A stretch of 64,000 nt of DNA from Reticulitermes speratus (Eukaryota; Arthropoda; Insecta; Blattodea; Rhinotermitidae), in the NCBI GenBank assembly GCA_021186555.1, contig JAJKFL010000007.1, positions 1,747,001 through 1,811,000 of the forward strand, in the 5' to 3' direction. Both the position numbers and the translations under genes were made by a program. The first letter of the stretch is position 1. The number at the start of each line of letters is the position of its first letter. Under the pieces are notes generated by a model. That model saw only the letters and a program-made list of their open reading frames with translations, did no database searches and had not been told where the DNA came from. Positions 1 to 11,360 of the stretch are shown here, in pieces.

Positions 1-237
1 CAGAAGATACAATTGTACTGTGTCCATGGTCACCGAAACTGAGGCTCGAGTTAAATGCAGATATGCCAGATATTGCACTTAACGCAGTAAGGTCACCGCT
101 CCGTTCCCCAGTAAATGGCAACGTTGCTCTTCCCTAAACCGTTTTTATTTCCTCAGAGGGAAGTGCAGTCCCTGCAAAAGCAGTTGGCAGTGCCGTAAGT
201 TCAGTTTATGTTGGAGAGAAATTTAAAAAAGTAGATC

Positions 238-525
238 GGATAAGCGTAGGTAAAGGTAAAGGTCTCCCTAGAACAGGCCATTAAGGCCCAGAGGGGGAGT
301 AGAGGTATAGCTCTACTCTTTCTTTAACCCTGGCACTATATGAGGGTGGGTGGTCAACGCCACGCCCCGGCCGCTTTACCCCCGGGAAAGAGACCCGGTA
401 CCCACTGTACAGGAGGCTGGGTGGGCCCCAGGGCCGGTATGGACGGGTGCGAAAAATCTCGCCCCCACCGGGATTCGATCCCCGGTCCGTCCAGCCCGTA
501 GCGAGTCGGTGTGCAGTTATATAAA
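238..525 (-). mobile_element. tRNA-derived SINE, variant of SINE family 1
   Basis: On the minus strand the element opens with a tRNA-like head whose B box reads GGATCGAATCCC (about 470-482). Its 3' end is a CTTTACCTTTACC tail (about 240-252). The body shares short blocks with SINE family 1 (a GGCGGCCGG-like block, a 'ggcc..aatggcctgt' block, the same tail) but is otherwise different, so I treat it as a sister subfamily. No target-site duplication was found. It is a Pol III-type retroposon and would need a LINE to move. Confidence 0.6.
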
Positions 526-536
526 TATATTGTTTT

Positions 537-631
537 TATAAGTTTAAGTTAAACCAACTAATGCACAAGAATTATGAACAAAGTAACGTGTATTTGTAAC
601 AACTACATTACTTGATTTAACTTAAACTTAT
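537..631. mobile_element. deleted foldback element of the ribozyme-box class
   Basis: The left arm carries the shared box ACCAACTAATGCAC (553-566). It continues with sequence closely matching the arms of the element at 35097-35348 (attattaac, gtatttg, ctacat). The arm stops before the ribozyme core, and a short inverted end (TTTAACTTAAACTTAT) closes the palindrome. It is best read as an internally deleted relative that has lost its hammerhead. Confidence 0.55.
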
Positions 632-1986
632 GACAAAATGCACGGTACATATAATGAAATATTATCTTCATTTTTAAAATAAATAAATAAATAAATAAAT
701 AATAGCTTAAACAAAACGCGATGTCTTCTACCAAGTTCGATTTTGGTTATCTCTTTACCTTCTCTTTCTTATTTCTACTTTAGGTTTCCGAATATGCTTC
801 TGACGGTGTAGATCTGGCAACAATGGGAAGTCATCCCAAGATTAAGTAGTCAGTCCTAAAGCGTTGTCACAACTGCACATTATACATTTACATTATTTCG
901 TTTCTGCATTCTTTTCCCCCCTTCACCTAATACTCTGAGCTTAGCTGATTTCAGAACAACGCCTCAGGCTGTAACAAAGAGTCTCTTAGACATTTGCATG
1001 AAAAGCAGTCACCAACATACCTGTAACATAATTATGTTCAAAATAAGCTGTAAGCGTGAGACAGGCCTATCTGGTTCAATTTGAGAACAGGCAACACTGA
1101 ATTATATGAATTGCCTTCTCTCTTAACGTTCCCTCACGATTGAGGGCGTCACCCTTGCAGATGAGGCACAGAGGTATGGAGGAAGCCCTCCACACAGAAC
1201 AACTTCCCTGTACAAGCAATGCGTCTCGTGTTCCACTAACATGTCGCGTTAGCATTGTTCAGACAGACAGACAGACAGACAGTACACAGCACCCACACGA
1301 CACAATGTGGATGGTACAGCACATTGGGAATTCAACTGCCTCGGCGGGTTAAGTTAATGTGCGCCAGTTGAAACGTAACTGGGAGAATGACGTAGGCGCT
1401 GACACGCGATATTCATTTAGATTTACTTCTGACACTCAAGTAACGAAGTTGATTGTTGTGGGATTTCGTAATCATACGTTTTGAATCACAAACATCAATA
1501 TTTTTGTAATGTGAAACTGCAGTCTGGTAAGTCGTCACCGACGTTTCGGAAGATCCTGATGTATCCGGGCAGGAAGCATTCAAATCTTTTTTTTTATTTA
1601 CGTAATTATCTCACAATGAGAGTTCTTGAATTTAAAATAACAGTCCCAGTTGTCAATTCAAACTAGCTCTATCAATGGAAATAAAACCGACCTGTCTGCT
1701 TGTCTCGTGGCCGCAGCAAATCCTCCACAAACAACACGCTGCGTTGTCATATGACGGATTTTAGGCACGGGTAGACCTGGGCAGTGAGAATGCTCGGATT
1801 ACGTGTTCCAGTCTCGAAAAGACAATAGCGGTTTTTATCACTATTTTTGATTCTACTGGCGAGTAGAATACTCCTCTGCGGTCTTCCACATCTCTAAATA
1901 TTTACAGCCTAGAAATACCAAGAAATAACCTCGAAGATCGCGCAAATGCCTCCACCCCAAGAAGGTAACCAACAAACGACATTTTG
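632..1986. other. no gene; simple repeats and a decayed foldback fragment
   Basis: AT-rich sequence with an (AAAT)n run near 676-702 and an (ACAG)n run at 1260-1282. A piece near 1525-1565 contains 'caccgacgtttcgg', matching the core of the GAAACGTCGG foldback group seen at 38.6 and 45 kb, but without recognisable arms. The short open frames here show no family signature. Confidence 0.5.
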
Positions 1987-1988
1987 GC

Positions 1989-2117
1989 CGATTACACGTG
2001 TTACGAACACAGATGTCAGCCGATTACACGTGTTACGAACAGAGAGGTCAGCCGATTACACGTGTTACGAACACAGAGGTCAGCCGATTACACGTGTTAC
2101 GAACACAGAGGTCAGCC
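1989..2117. repeat. 32-bp tandem repeat, 4 copies
   Basis: The unit begins CGATTACACGTGTTACG and recurs at 1989, 2021, 2053 and 2085 with one or two substitutions. Each unit holds a CACGTG palindrome. It abuts a SINE-3-like body on its right. Confidence 0.9.
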
Positions 2118-2330
2118 AATGCAGGATTTTTGGTACACAAAGTGACTTTGGGACAAGTTTAGGTCTCACCAAAACGTCACTTCCCCTTGTCAAGTGTCAT
2201 TTCACCAGTACTCCAAATTCATCCACACGCGTAACTCAAACGACTGTGTCGTTGTCAATAAATATTTATATCTGCAGACTATCAACATTCCGACAGCAAT
2301 TGACACATTACCACTGTACGACAAAGTCCA
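2118..2330 (+). mobile_element. SINE family 3 body fragment, head missing
   Basis: The sequence shares 'gtcaataaatatt.ata.ctgca', 'caacattcc' and 'acattaccac' blocks with the copy at 3655-4010, and the 'caaagtg..tgggacaagtt' block with the fuller copy at 60895-61192. The tRNA-like head has been replaced by the 32-bp array immediately upstream. Confidence 0.5.
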
Positions 2331-3109
2331 AGAATACAGCTACATATTATATTAAATGTTACGATCAAATTTCGATGCCAATTATAGTGTATCATTTCAT
2401 GGGGCAACCTCAATAGCTATGTAATAGGAAGCCAACTGTAAATAAATGTGAATTCAAAACATATCCGGGCAGTACGAATCGTAAACAAAGATATGAGTGT
2501 GTCATCCATGCGGACAGACGAACGAACGTAAAGGTATAAAGATGGTAATGTTAGCCTCACGCAATTTCTTTGCGAATTTGGCTCAAAAGCCAAAATCCGT
2601 ACCACCAGAGGAATTGGAATCCAGAAACTTGTGCTCGAGCTGTCTAAGACAGTTGGAATATTACACATCCCGGCCCCTCTGATTGACTGTATGCTCTATT
2701 CGAAGACAGTGTGAATACGCGTCATGGCTTTTGATGGAAATCAGAAAGCAGGAGCGCAGCGGTGCACAAAACCCTGAATTTCTAGGAAGCATGTAAAGGA
2801 GAAGAAACCTTAATCAATTCGTTGAATCAGTTACACGTTTTAGTTTCAGATGCAGACATTGAGCTTCTGAACTTTACGAAGTTCTCAACCAATGAAAATT
2901 TACATAATGTTTACATTTGAGAGCCAAACATTTGCTCTGAACACAAGTAACTTTTCTGTACTCTCGAGAGATGTTGGGATTTCAAATGAAAACTGTATAG
3001 GCACGCTGATCTGACTTGTTGACAGTTGTACATTAGTACAAATAAATGCGATTTTGGTGCGAACTAAGCGGTTTCAGTTGTCGGACTTAATTGGTGGCGT
3101 TCTTAGGCG
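2331..3109. other. no gene seen
   Basis: AT-rich sequence without a supportable gene. A stretch near 2505-2530 ('catgcggacagacgaacgaacg') resembles the CCGTCCGTC part of repeat X and may be a remnant of it. Confidence 0.4.
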
Positions 3110-3636
3110 TGTTCGCAAAATTGTGAAAAGCGAATATCAGATTCGTCATGTCTGTCTGTCCGTCAGTCCGCTCGCATGTAACAACTCGGCTCCCACTGGA
3201 CGAATTTTCATGAAATCTGATATTTGAATATTTGTCGAAAATCCGTCGAGAAACTTCAAGATCCATTAAAATATGACAACAATAACGGTACTTTACATGA
3301 AGACCTGCGTACATTTATGATAATATCTCGCTGAATTCTTCTTGGAATGAGAAATGTTTCAGACAAAAGTTGTAGAGAAAATCAAAACATAAATTTTATG
3401 TTCAGTAACTTTTTTCCGAAAGTCGTGCCGTTTATGAGATAATGTGAAAAAATATGGTAGAGCCAGACAGGCCACAGATGACAATATAATACGGCGCATG
3501 CGCTTTGCATGCTGGATAACTAAGGCTACAGACACACACTCAGAATACGCAATACTTATTACTTTTCCACGGCAAAACTGGTTACGTGAACGCGCCTCAA
3601 TATTACGTTCACATATACACTACCTGTCTTGTATTA
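3110..3636 (+). mobile_element. interspersed repeat X, copy 1 (DNA-transposon-like)
   Basis: One of four good copies in the window. It begins TTAGGCGTGTTCGCAAAA and ends near GGTTACGTGAACGCGCCTCAA, so the ends are short inverted repeats (TTAGGCGCGTTC type). It contains the X-typical CTCCCACTGGACG block, an 'ataatatctcgctgaatt' block and a perfect GCGCATGCGC palindrome at 3494-3503. It lacks about 270 bp present near the right end of the copy at 62496-63296. No coding capacity is evident, so it is non-autonomous; superfamily unknown. Confidence 0.65.
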
Positions 3637-3654
3637 TGTGTATAAGAGTGTGTA

Positions 3655-4010
3655 CTGGCCATGCCGTGGCTCAGACGGTTAGCTTCTCACTGCGGTGCCC
3701 CGAGTTCTTCCGAGGGAAAACAACGCGGGATTTATGGTGAACAAAGTGGTCTGGAACCCCAGAAGACCGCAGATTTCAAGATTCTTTTTTTTTCCAAAAC
3801 TTCTATTTGCCCTGTCAATTCATGTAACCAGTGCTCCATATTCATCCAGTCATTTAACTCGCATGACAGTGTCCTCGTCAATAAATATTCATACCTGCAC
3901 TCAACATCCCAGACGGTGTCTCAGACATTACCACTAGGGGCCAACGCCCAAAATCTATTTCCTGCACGGAAATGTGAACAATCTGCAGTCACTCCACGGA
4001 GGCAGAGATG
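3655..4010 (+). mobile_element. SINE family 3, degenerate copy
   Basis: Starts GGCCATGCCGTGGCTCAGAC (A-box-like GTGGCTCAGACGG) as in the copy at 60895. The B box is damaged (cgcgggatttatgg in its place). The body matches the fragment at 2118-2330 for most of its length. Confidence 0.55.
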
Positions 4011-4124
4011 AGCCCAAGGACAGCTGCTAAAAGGAGGAAGTCGTCTTTGGGCAAGGTGACGCATTCACTGACAAGGATGAAGAGGCTCTCATTGTTACGT
4101 TGGGGCGTCGCCTCGACTCGTGAA

Positions 4125-4138
4125 GGGGGGGGGGGGGG
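4125..4138 (+). repeat. poly-G tract, 14 G
   Basis: Uninterrupted G run, one of eight G or C homopolymers of at least 11 bases in the window. Confidence 0.9.
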
Positions 4139-4465
4139 AAAGACAGCGAGGAGTATCGACGTGACGGAGATTTGATCTAGCTTCGTTACACCAGATAACG
4201 GTTATTAACACTTTAAATGCCGGCGGTAACCTCAGTTTAAACGGAACCAACTGCTGTGACATTAAGGAACTACATTTTGGGACAGCATATTTTCTTCCAT
4301 ATGATTTTCGCACTAAATTCGCGGATTTCTCTACACAAGGTGTACCGGTTGATGTTTGTAGTGCACAGGGACAGTACAATCTGGGTCCTAAAAACTGAAG
4401 TTTGTATATATCAATGAGTTTATCCGTCGAAAATGACGGATTGACAAACAAGGGTGATAGAAATA

Positions 4466-4650
4466 CGGTCGAACCCGGTTATAACGACATCGGTTTACGC
4501 AACACCTCGTCTATTGCGTCAGATATTCTGTGGTACCTATTAATTCCTCACTGTTAACCATAACATTATACTCCTCGGTTATAACTACACTCGTTTATAA
4601 CGACAAAAAACATTCAGTCCCTTTCATGACGTTATAACCGAGTTCGACTG
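4466..4650. mobile_element. pogo/Tigger-like MITE, copy 1
   Basis: Terminal inverted repeats read CGGTCGAACCCGGTTATAACG on the left and, inverted, CAGTCGAACTCGGTTATAACG on the right. TA dinucleotides flank both ends (4464-4465, 4651-4652). This TIR type and the TA target are characteristic of Tc1/mariner-pogo elements. At 185 bp it has no transposase. A second copy in opposite orientation is at 20771-20956. Confidence 0.6.
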
Positions 4651-4678
4651 TATTTTATTCGCAATCAGATATAAAGGA

Positions 4679-5572
4679 TTTACAGACTAACCTACACAAA
4701 CAATTTACAGACTAACCTACACAAACAATTTACAGACTAACCTACACAAACAGTTTACAGACTAACCTACACAAACAATTTACAGACTAACCTACACAAA
4801 CAATTTACAGACTAACCTACACAAACAATTTACAGACTAACCTACACAAACAGTTTACAGACTAACCTACACAAACAATTTACAGACTAACCTACACAAA
4901 CAATTTACAGACTAACCTACACAAACAATTTACAGACTAACCTACACAAACAATTTACAGACTAACCTACACAAACAATTCACAGACTAACCTACACAAA
5001 CAATTTACAGACTAACCTACACAAACAATTTACAGACTAACCTACACAAACAATTCACAGACTAACCTACACAAACAATTTACAGACTAACCTACACAAA
5101 CAATTTACAGACTAACCTACACAAACAATTTACAGACTAACCTACACAAACAATTCACAGACTAACCTACACAAACAATTTACAGACTAACCTACACAAA
5201 CAATTTACAGACTAACCTACACAAACAATTTACAGACTAACCTACACAAACAATTTACAGACTAACCTACACAAACAATTTACAGACTAACCTACACAAA
5301 CAATTTACAGACTAACCTACACAAACAGTTTACAGACTAACCTACACAAACAATTTACAGACTAACCTACACAAACAATTTACAGACTAACCTACACAAA
5401 CAATTTACAGACTAACCTACACAAACAATTCACAGACTAACCTACACAAACAATTTACAGACTAACCTACACAAACAATTTACAGACTAACCTACACAAA
5501 CAATTCACAGACTAACCTACACAAACAATTTACAGACTAACCTACACAAACAATTTACAGACTAACCTACAC
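4679..5572. repeat. 25-bp minisatellite, about 36 copies
   Basis: The unit is ACAGACTAACCTACACAAACAATTT, with recurrent single variants (cagTT, cTTac to cTCac). The array is extremely homogeneous. It is interrupted at 5572 by a ribozyme-bearing element, beyond which about 1.8 more units continue (5921-5966). Confidence 0.95.
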
Positions 5573-5920
5573 TCGTCAACACACAGTACACAGTACACTT
5601 CGCTAACCACGCGAAAACATTTCACATGCTTATAATACCACAATACCACAAGCCAGCAGTTCCGCACTTCTAACATCTACAGTGTTTTTATAATTTTATA
5701 ACTTTTTAACATATCTTTTTACAAGATTTTAACATATATTTTATAGTGCCAATGGAATATTTTAAACCATGTGATTGAAGTCGCGTAGCTTTTAGCTAAA
5801 AACCCCCTGACGATGATCCTAGGATCGAAACACGTGTAGGGGTACTATTTTAACATTTTTAATAAAGCTACTTAAAAAGTGCTTTAAAAAGTGCATCAGT
5901 TGGTCTATAACTTAATTTAA
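5573..5920 (+). mobile_element. hammerhead-bearing element (family alpha) inserted in the 25-bp array
   Basis: This 348-bp segment is flanked by CTACAC on both sides (5567-5572 and 5921-5926), consistent with a 6-bp target duplication inside the array unit. It contains a hammerhead-like motif at 5802-5843 and the shared box GTGCATCAGTTGGT at 5891-5904. It ends with a sequence matching the right arm of the element at 37084-37305. The matching left arm is absent, and its first 200 bp have no relative in the window. No coding capacity is seen. Confidence 0.65.
5802..5843 (+). ncRNA. type-I hammerhead-like ribozyme motif
   Basis: Core CTGACGA at 5807-5813, an extra T, stem II GATC/GATC with loop CTAG, then GAAA at 5827-5830. 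Stem III is AC/GU with loop ACGT. The predicted cleavage residue is A5838. Stem I is ACCCC (5802-5806) paired with GGGGT (5839-5843), five pairs. The core fits the hammerhead consensus CUGANGA...GAAA...UH apart from the extra nucleotide before stem II. Activity is inferred, not shown. Confidence 0.6.
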
Positions 5921-5966
5921 CTACACAAACAATTTACAGACTAGCCTACACAAACAAATGTACAGA
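5921..5966. repeat. 25-bp minisatellite, distal fragment
   Basis: About 1.8 units of the 4679-5572 array lie beyond the inserted element, with small changes (actagcc, caaatg). Confidence 0.85.
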
Positions 5967-6419
5967 AGTTGACACTACTTTATGAAAGCATATTATTAAA
6001 AATTACAAATTTTCGTTTAAAAAACTCCGAGTTAAAACTAGCCATCGTTTAATACTGGTCATTGGCTTTATGTTTGTTTGATGGGAATTTTAATACCATT
6101 ACTGTTCTGGCTCTTTACGTTGCGACATATAATTGTGACCAACAAGTCTCTTCACGATAAACCCAAACATGTTCGAATGCTTGGCCCTGTGATCTGTTTA
6201 TGGTCATTGCGAATGTTGGTAATATTTGGAAGTGTCTTCCGTTTAATAAAAAACAAGTCAGGCAATTCACGTATCACGTAACCGTAATCTTTATGCCTCC
6301 TAACAGCCTGATACCACTTCACTCGAACAGAGCGCTCTTATGGCGCTTTAAGTCGCCGCCAGCAAGAACGCCTATTTAGGTCTCCAAGTAAAGTGTCCGA
6401 TAATATCGCCTATTTTAAC

Positions 6420-6800
6420 CAAATTTGTAATTTCGCGACAGTTTTGGATATAAGTCCTGAATGTTAAATTTCGTGTAAATCCGTCCAGTGGGAGCCGCGC
6501 TGATATATCCGGACACACGTACAGACAGACAGACGGACACACGGACGAACTGACAAACAGAGTGTCGCCATTTCAGTCTAACAGACCGCCTTTATGGCTA
6601 TTTAATGTCGCCGGCAACAATAACACGTACTTCAGTCTTCATGTAAAGTGTCCGAGTTTGACAGACTTTAACCAACTCTGGAAGTTTCATAAAAGTCCCC
6701 AATATCAAATTTCACAGAAATCCGTCCAGTGGGAGTCGCGCTGATGCATGCGGACAGACGGACGATAGGCACTTTTCGCGACAATGCGAACGAGCCTAAT
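6420..6800 (-). repeat. degenerate repeat-X-like sequence, two partial blocks
   Basis: Two blocks contain 'aaatccgtccagtgggag.cgcgctgat' followed by runs of (GACA/GACG)n, near 6474-6545 and 6717-6765. Read on the minus strand they match the CCGTCC...CTCCCACTGGACGGATTT part of repeat X. A short open frame covering them has no independent support. Confidence 0.45.
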
Positions 6801-6952
6801 TAGTTGCGTGTCACTAGCAGTTAAGTCGATTCGCGGAGACACGACTTTATCTCTTTAAGCAGGCGCCTTTAAGGAACTGTTACGCATTTTCTTCATCAGC
6901 AGTCGCGTTCCCACTTTCAGCGTCAACTAATGAGATGGCACACCCGGTATCT

Positions 6953-7265
6953 GGGTCGCGGTGGCGCAGTTGGTTGAGGCACTACGCTACAAGCCGGAAC
7001 GTCGCGGGTTCGATTCCCGATGGTGTCACTGGAATTTTTCACTGACATAATCCTTTCGGTCGCGCTATGGCCCTGGGGTCGACTCAGCCTCTAACATAAA
7101 TGAGTATCGGGAATCTTTCCTGGGGGGTTAAGGCGGCCGGTGCGTAGGGCTGACAACCTTACCACCTTCATGTGCCGATTGTCTATAAATCTGGGAGCCT
7201 CAATCTCCTGGAGCCTAAGGGCCTGTCAAAGCCTGTAATGGGATTGCTTTACCTTTACCTTTTTG
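6953..7265 (+). mobile_element. SINE family 1, full-length copy
   Basis: The tRNA-derived head has an A box (TGGCGCAGTTGG, about 6962-6973) and a B box (GGTTCGATTCC, about 7007-7017). The tail is CTTTACCTTTACCTTTTTG. CACCCGGTATCT is duplicated at 6941-6952 and 7266-7277, the expected target-site duplication, which fixes both ends. This is the best-defined copy and the family reference in this window. Confidence 0.85.
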
Positions 7266-7300
7266 CACCCGGTATCTATTGACATTCAAAAACTCCGCTG

Positions 7301-7474
7301 GACAGAACACAGCATTATGTGGTTCATCCGACAGAACACAGCATTATGTGGTTCATCCGACAGAACACAGCATTATGTGGTTCATCCGACAGAACACAGC
7401 ATTATGTGGTTCATCCGACAGAACACAGCATTATGTGGTTCATCCGACAGAACACAGCATTATGTGGTTCATCC
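7301..7474. repeat. 29-bp tandem repeat, 6 perfect copies
   Basis: The unit starts GACAGAACACAGCATTATG and repeats every 29 bp from 7301 with essentially no variation. Open frames through it are a by-product of a unit lacking stops. Confidence 0.95.
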
Positions 7475-7618
7475 GAAACTATCGAACTTGCAATTTTTTT
7501 AAATCTTAAAAGAACAAAGTAATCAATTAAACCTTTAAAGTCCGGCGGTAACTATATACCGACCGGTTTGACATTAAAATGCTTTGAATTTTGTCCCATA
7601 CAGCATATATATGCTTAT

Positions 7619-7641
7619 GTATATATATATATATATATATA
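7619..7641. repeat. (AT)n microsatellite
   Basis: Uninterrupted alternating A and T of about 23 bp. Confidence 0.9.
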
Positions 7642-8028
7642 AGTGTCTGTCATGTCACTTTACAACAGCGATTTTTTCCCTTACAGCGTTAACCAGCTTC
7701 TCTTTGTAATCGAAGCACATAGTGTTCTCTGTGAAGTAAACACTCAGTCTTTGTATGCAGTCTACTTTTCTTCTGCAACATGTTAATAATCTCCTTGCTT
7801 ATCCATTTAAGTCTTAATGTATTAAAACGTTAATGATCTCTTTATGTAGGTTTTCTTTAAAAAGTTACGTAACACAACTGAATACCAATAATGTTTCACC
7901 ATTCGATTTATGTTTGCTATAAGCGTGTCACGTGACCATGAACAAAGAAACAGTTTCAGCAGTTGCACGTGTGTTCCACTAACTTTTCAATTTTAATCTT
8001 CCAGTATAAAAACACTGTTGTTACGGTT

Positions 8029-9141
8029 ATAGGTGTGTCAACAACATTACGTGACACAAGTGTTATAGGTGTGTCAACAACATTACGTGACACAAGTGTT
8101 ATAGGTGTGTCAACATCATTACGTGACACAAGTGTTATAGGTGTGTCTACAACATTACGTGACACAAGTGTTATAGGTGTGTCAACATCATTACGTGACA
8201 CAAGTGTTATAGGTGTGTCAACATCATTACGTGACACAAGTGTTATAGATGTGTCAACATCATTACATGACACAAGTGTTATATGTGTGTCAACATCATT
8301 ACGTGACACAAGTGTTATAGGTGTGTCAACATCATTACGTGACACAAGTGTTATAGGTGTGTCAACATCATTACGTGACACAAGTGTTATATGTGTGTCA
8401 ACATCATTACGTGACACAAGTGTTATAGGTGTGTCAACAACATTACGTGACACAAGTGTTATAGGTGTGTCAACATCATTACGTGACACAAGTGTTATAT
8501 GTGTGTCAACATCATTACGTGACACAAGTGTTATAGGTGTGTCAACATCATTACGTGACACAAGTGTTATATGTGTGTCAACATCATTACGTGACACAAG
8601 TGTTATAGGTGTGTCTACAACATTACGTGACACAAGTGTTATAGGTGTGTCAACATCATTACGTGACACAAGTGTTATAGGTGTGTCAACATCATTACGT
8701 GACACAAGTGTTATAGATGTGTCAACATCATTACATGACACAAGTGTTATATGCGTGTCAACATCATTACGTGACACAAGTGTTATAGGTGTGTCAACAT
8801 CATTACGTGACACAAGTGTTATAGGTGTGTCAACATCATTACGTGACACAAGTGTTATATGTGTGTCAACATCATTACGTGACACAAGTGTTATAGGTGT
8901 GTCAACAACATTACGTGACACAAGTGTTATAGGTGTGTCAACATCATTACGTGACACAAGTGTTATAGGTGTGTCAACATTACGCGACACAAGTGTTATA
9001 GGTGTGTCAACATCATTACGTGACACAAGTGTTATAGGTGTGTCAACAACATTACGTGACACAAGTGTTATAGGTGTGTCAACAACATTACGCGACACAA
9101 GTGTTATAGGTGTGTCAACAACATTACGTGACACAAGTGTT
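8029..9141. repeat. 36-bp minisatellite, about 31 copies
   Basis: The unit starts ATAGGTGTGTCAACATCATT and continues ACGTGACACAAGTGTT. It contains GTGTCA...TGACAC and ACAC/GTGT inverted repeats. One unit near 8977 is 33 bp. Variants (tcaacaa or tcaacatc, atatg or atagg) recur in blocks, suggesting higher-order duplication. Because 36 is a multiple of three, both strands stay open for about 390 codons; no start context or non-repeat domain supports a gene. Confidence 0.95.
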
Positions 9142-10468
9142 CAGTAATGTTACCTTGATATTATTTTTCGTTTTCAGATTTATCTAGCAATCAGTGTGTC
9201 AAATAATCATCATATTTGTGTCTGATATTCTGGATAGTTTAATAGGGAGTCAGTGCGAGTAAGACAGACAGACAAACAACAGTTTATTTGTAACCATGGC
9301 AACTCTCGTGCACATTGATCTGACACAACGACAAAACTTGAATTTTTTATATGCCTGCAGGATTTAGATAACGCCAGTTCTGTAGGGGTTAAGAACAGAC
9401 AGCTGCTAGCTAGACTTGTTCCCTGAATTAACGCACGGTATGTAGGCTACCTTGTCCTACACATTAACATCAGCATATCTCAGTCAGCATGTAAGATACG
9501 GGCAAGGCCGGTTTAAGGCTACCGCCTTTTATGCAGCTGCATGGGGCACCATTTTGCAGGGGGGGGGGGCTAGGAAATGGCTCGTTGTATTTCACATTTT
9601 TTGTCGTGTGTGTGAATTATTAAATTTCTCCATCGACAATTCAGGATCATGCTTAGGTAGGACCCCCAGATTCATGCATTGGGCCCAGAAATTTCTTACA
9701 TCGGCCATCGGTATGGGCGACCGCAAAATTTGGCTTTGATTCTTTGTGGGGGCACACATTTGTGTTTTCGCCATCTCTTCTAGACCGCATCTGGGATTCA
9801 TTTAACCTTCTACCCAATGAGTAATGGGGATTTCTGTCCAGAGGGAAGGTGGTAAGACAGACGCAGCTTGAAACTAACCAACCACTCTCGTCTAGTGTTT
9901 AGGTTAATGATGCGTGGAGCCATACCTCCAGTCTTACAATATGCCTTCATGCCTTGGCGTTTAACTACGTACAGGGACAGTTTTACCTTTACCTATACAT
10001 TTGCGGAAAGCAGACATAACTGTCACACAACTTATCACATTTTCTAAACCCTACGCAGTTTAGATCATTCGCATAGCTGGCGGCTGTGTGACGACACGAG
10101 CCACTTAGACGGCTGTGAAATGGCAACAAAATGAAAATAAAGTACTTCGCTTGTCTTAGTCGACGGATGAGAAACATGTCTGGGAATAGAGCGATATTAA
10201 TTGGCCATTTATTTTGCATTAATTGAATTGGTTTATGTAGCGAGTAAACTACATCAAATAATACTCCAGATGGCTAATTACACTGCCACTATAAATCAAC
10301 AGAGTATTATAAATACAGTATAACAGTACAATCTGTCGTACAGCAATACAGTTTGTTTTTTGAGTGTTGCAAAAATTTGCATCTAAAAATACAGCGTAAT
10401 GGATACTCAGTCTTAATCTTGGTACTAGACATATATATATGACAGCCTCTACATTCTCTCCCAATTAA
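9142..10468. other. no gene; one G tract and a SINE-like tail
   Basis: Includes a poly-G run of 11 at 9559-9569. A 'ttttacctttacct' tail near 9980-9993 resembles the 3' end of SINE family 1, but no head can be found upstream. Confidence 0.4.
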
Positions 10469-10573
10469 ATGTCAGTTCTGCACTTCGCGATGTCAGTTCT
10501 ACACTTCGCGATGTCAGTTCTACACTTCGCGATGTCAGTTCTACACTTCGCGATGTCAGTTATACACTTCGCG
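10469..10573. repeat. 21-bp tandem repeat, 5 copies
   Basis: Unit ATGTCAGTTCTACACTTCGCG starts at 10469, 10490, 10511, 10532 and 10553, with one-base variants. Confidence 0.95.
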
Positions 10574-10865
10574 ATAACAAAAAATCTGTACCATTTATAA
10601 CGGGAATCAAACCCTGGCAAGAAAGTTACAATTCCGGATTTAACAATACTTCGTGAAGAATCTGAATATGGTTGGATTCCCGGGAGAGGCAACGGATAGT
10701 TCTGTCCTCCGAAACGTCCAGACCAGCTCCGAAGCCTACCCAATCTCCTACTCGATAGGTACCGGGAGCGAGAGTTTGACCACTCCCCTCGGTCTAGCGT
10801 CGCAGTTAAGAATAACTGGAGCTATACACCGCTTGCCTATCGCTTTATCGTGTGCATAACCATGG

Positions 10866-11000
10866 CGAACGTCTTGAGAAGCTTACAGTTCCGCAACAAG
10901 TCGAGAAATTCCCCGCACTTTATGAAACCCAGGGTTTCAATAGCGCATTCACAAGAGCCCGCCACCTGTCACTATCTTTAGCCAGATCAATCCATTTATG
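10866..11000 (+). mobile_element. unidentified interspersed element R, fragment 1
   Basis: Shares 'cttgagaagct.aca', 'ccccg.a.tttatg.aaccc' and 'cacaagagcccg.cacctgtc' with 40375-40510. In translation it gives a LEKLT...FPALYET...[14 protein letters not shown] string, a pattern I recognise as a common insect repeat, but I cannot name the element class. It is a decayed fragment. Confidence 0.45.
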
Positions 11001-11061
11001 GCGTGCGCTTTATGTTTCCATCAGCTGCAGAATGAGATAAAAGAATGAAACTGCACAATAC

Positions 11062-11120
11062 GCTGTACAGGCTGTATAGGCTGCATAAGCTGTATAGGCT
11101 GCATAAGCTGTATAGGCTGC
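11062..11120. repeat. 18-bp tandem repeat, about 3 copies
   Basis: Unit CTGTATAGGCTGCATAAG with decayed flanking copies. Confidence 0.8.
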
Positions 11121-11156
11121 GTGAGTCAAGGCGTGTTTATAACCGACGACTAGAGG

Positions 11157-11253
11157 TTACTACGTAGACTGTCTAAATATCTCACAGTTACTACGTAGAC
11201 TGTGTCTAAATATCTCACAGTTACTACGTAGACTGTGTCTAAATATCTCACAG
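11157..11253. repeat. 33-bp tandem repeat, 3 copies
   Basis: Unit TTACTACGTAGACTGTGTCT followed by AAATATCTCACAG. The first copy lacks two bases. Confidence 0.9.
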
Positions 11254-11360
11254 TTTCCACTATACATTTTCCGTCACTCGATATCGATTGTTAACAGGTG
11301 TCTTCACTACGCAATGGGGCGCTAACACTGCTCGTTTCTCTCTTCAGAGGAAAAGGAAGG

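Noticed and set aside
7956..9147. Opposed open frames of about 390 codons on both strands
   Set aside because: Produced by a 36-bp repeat without stops in one frame on each strand; the peptides are 12-residue repeats with no known family.
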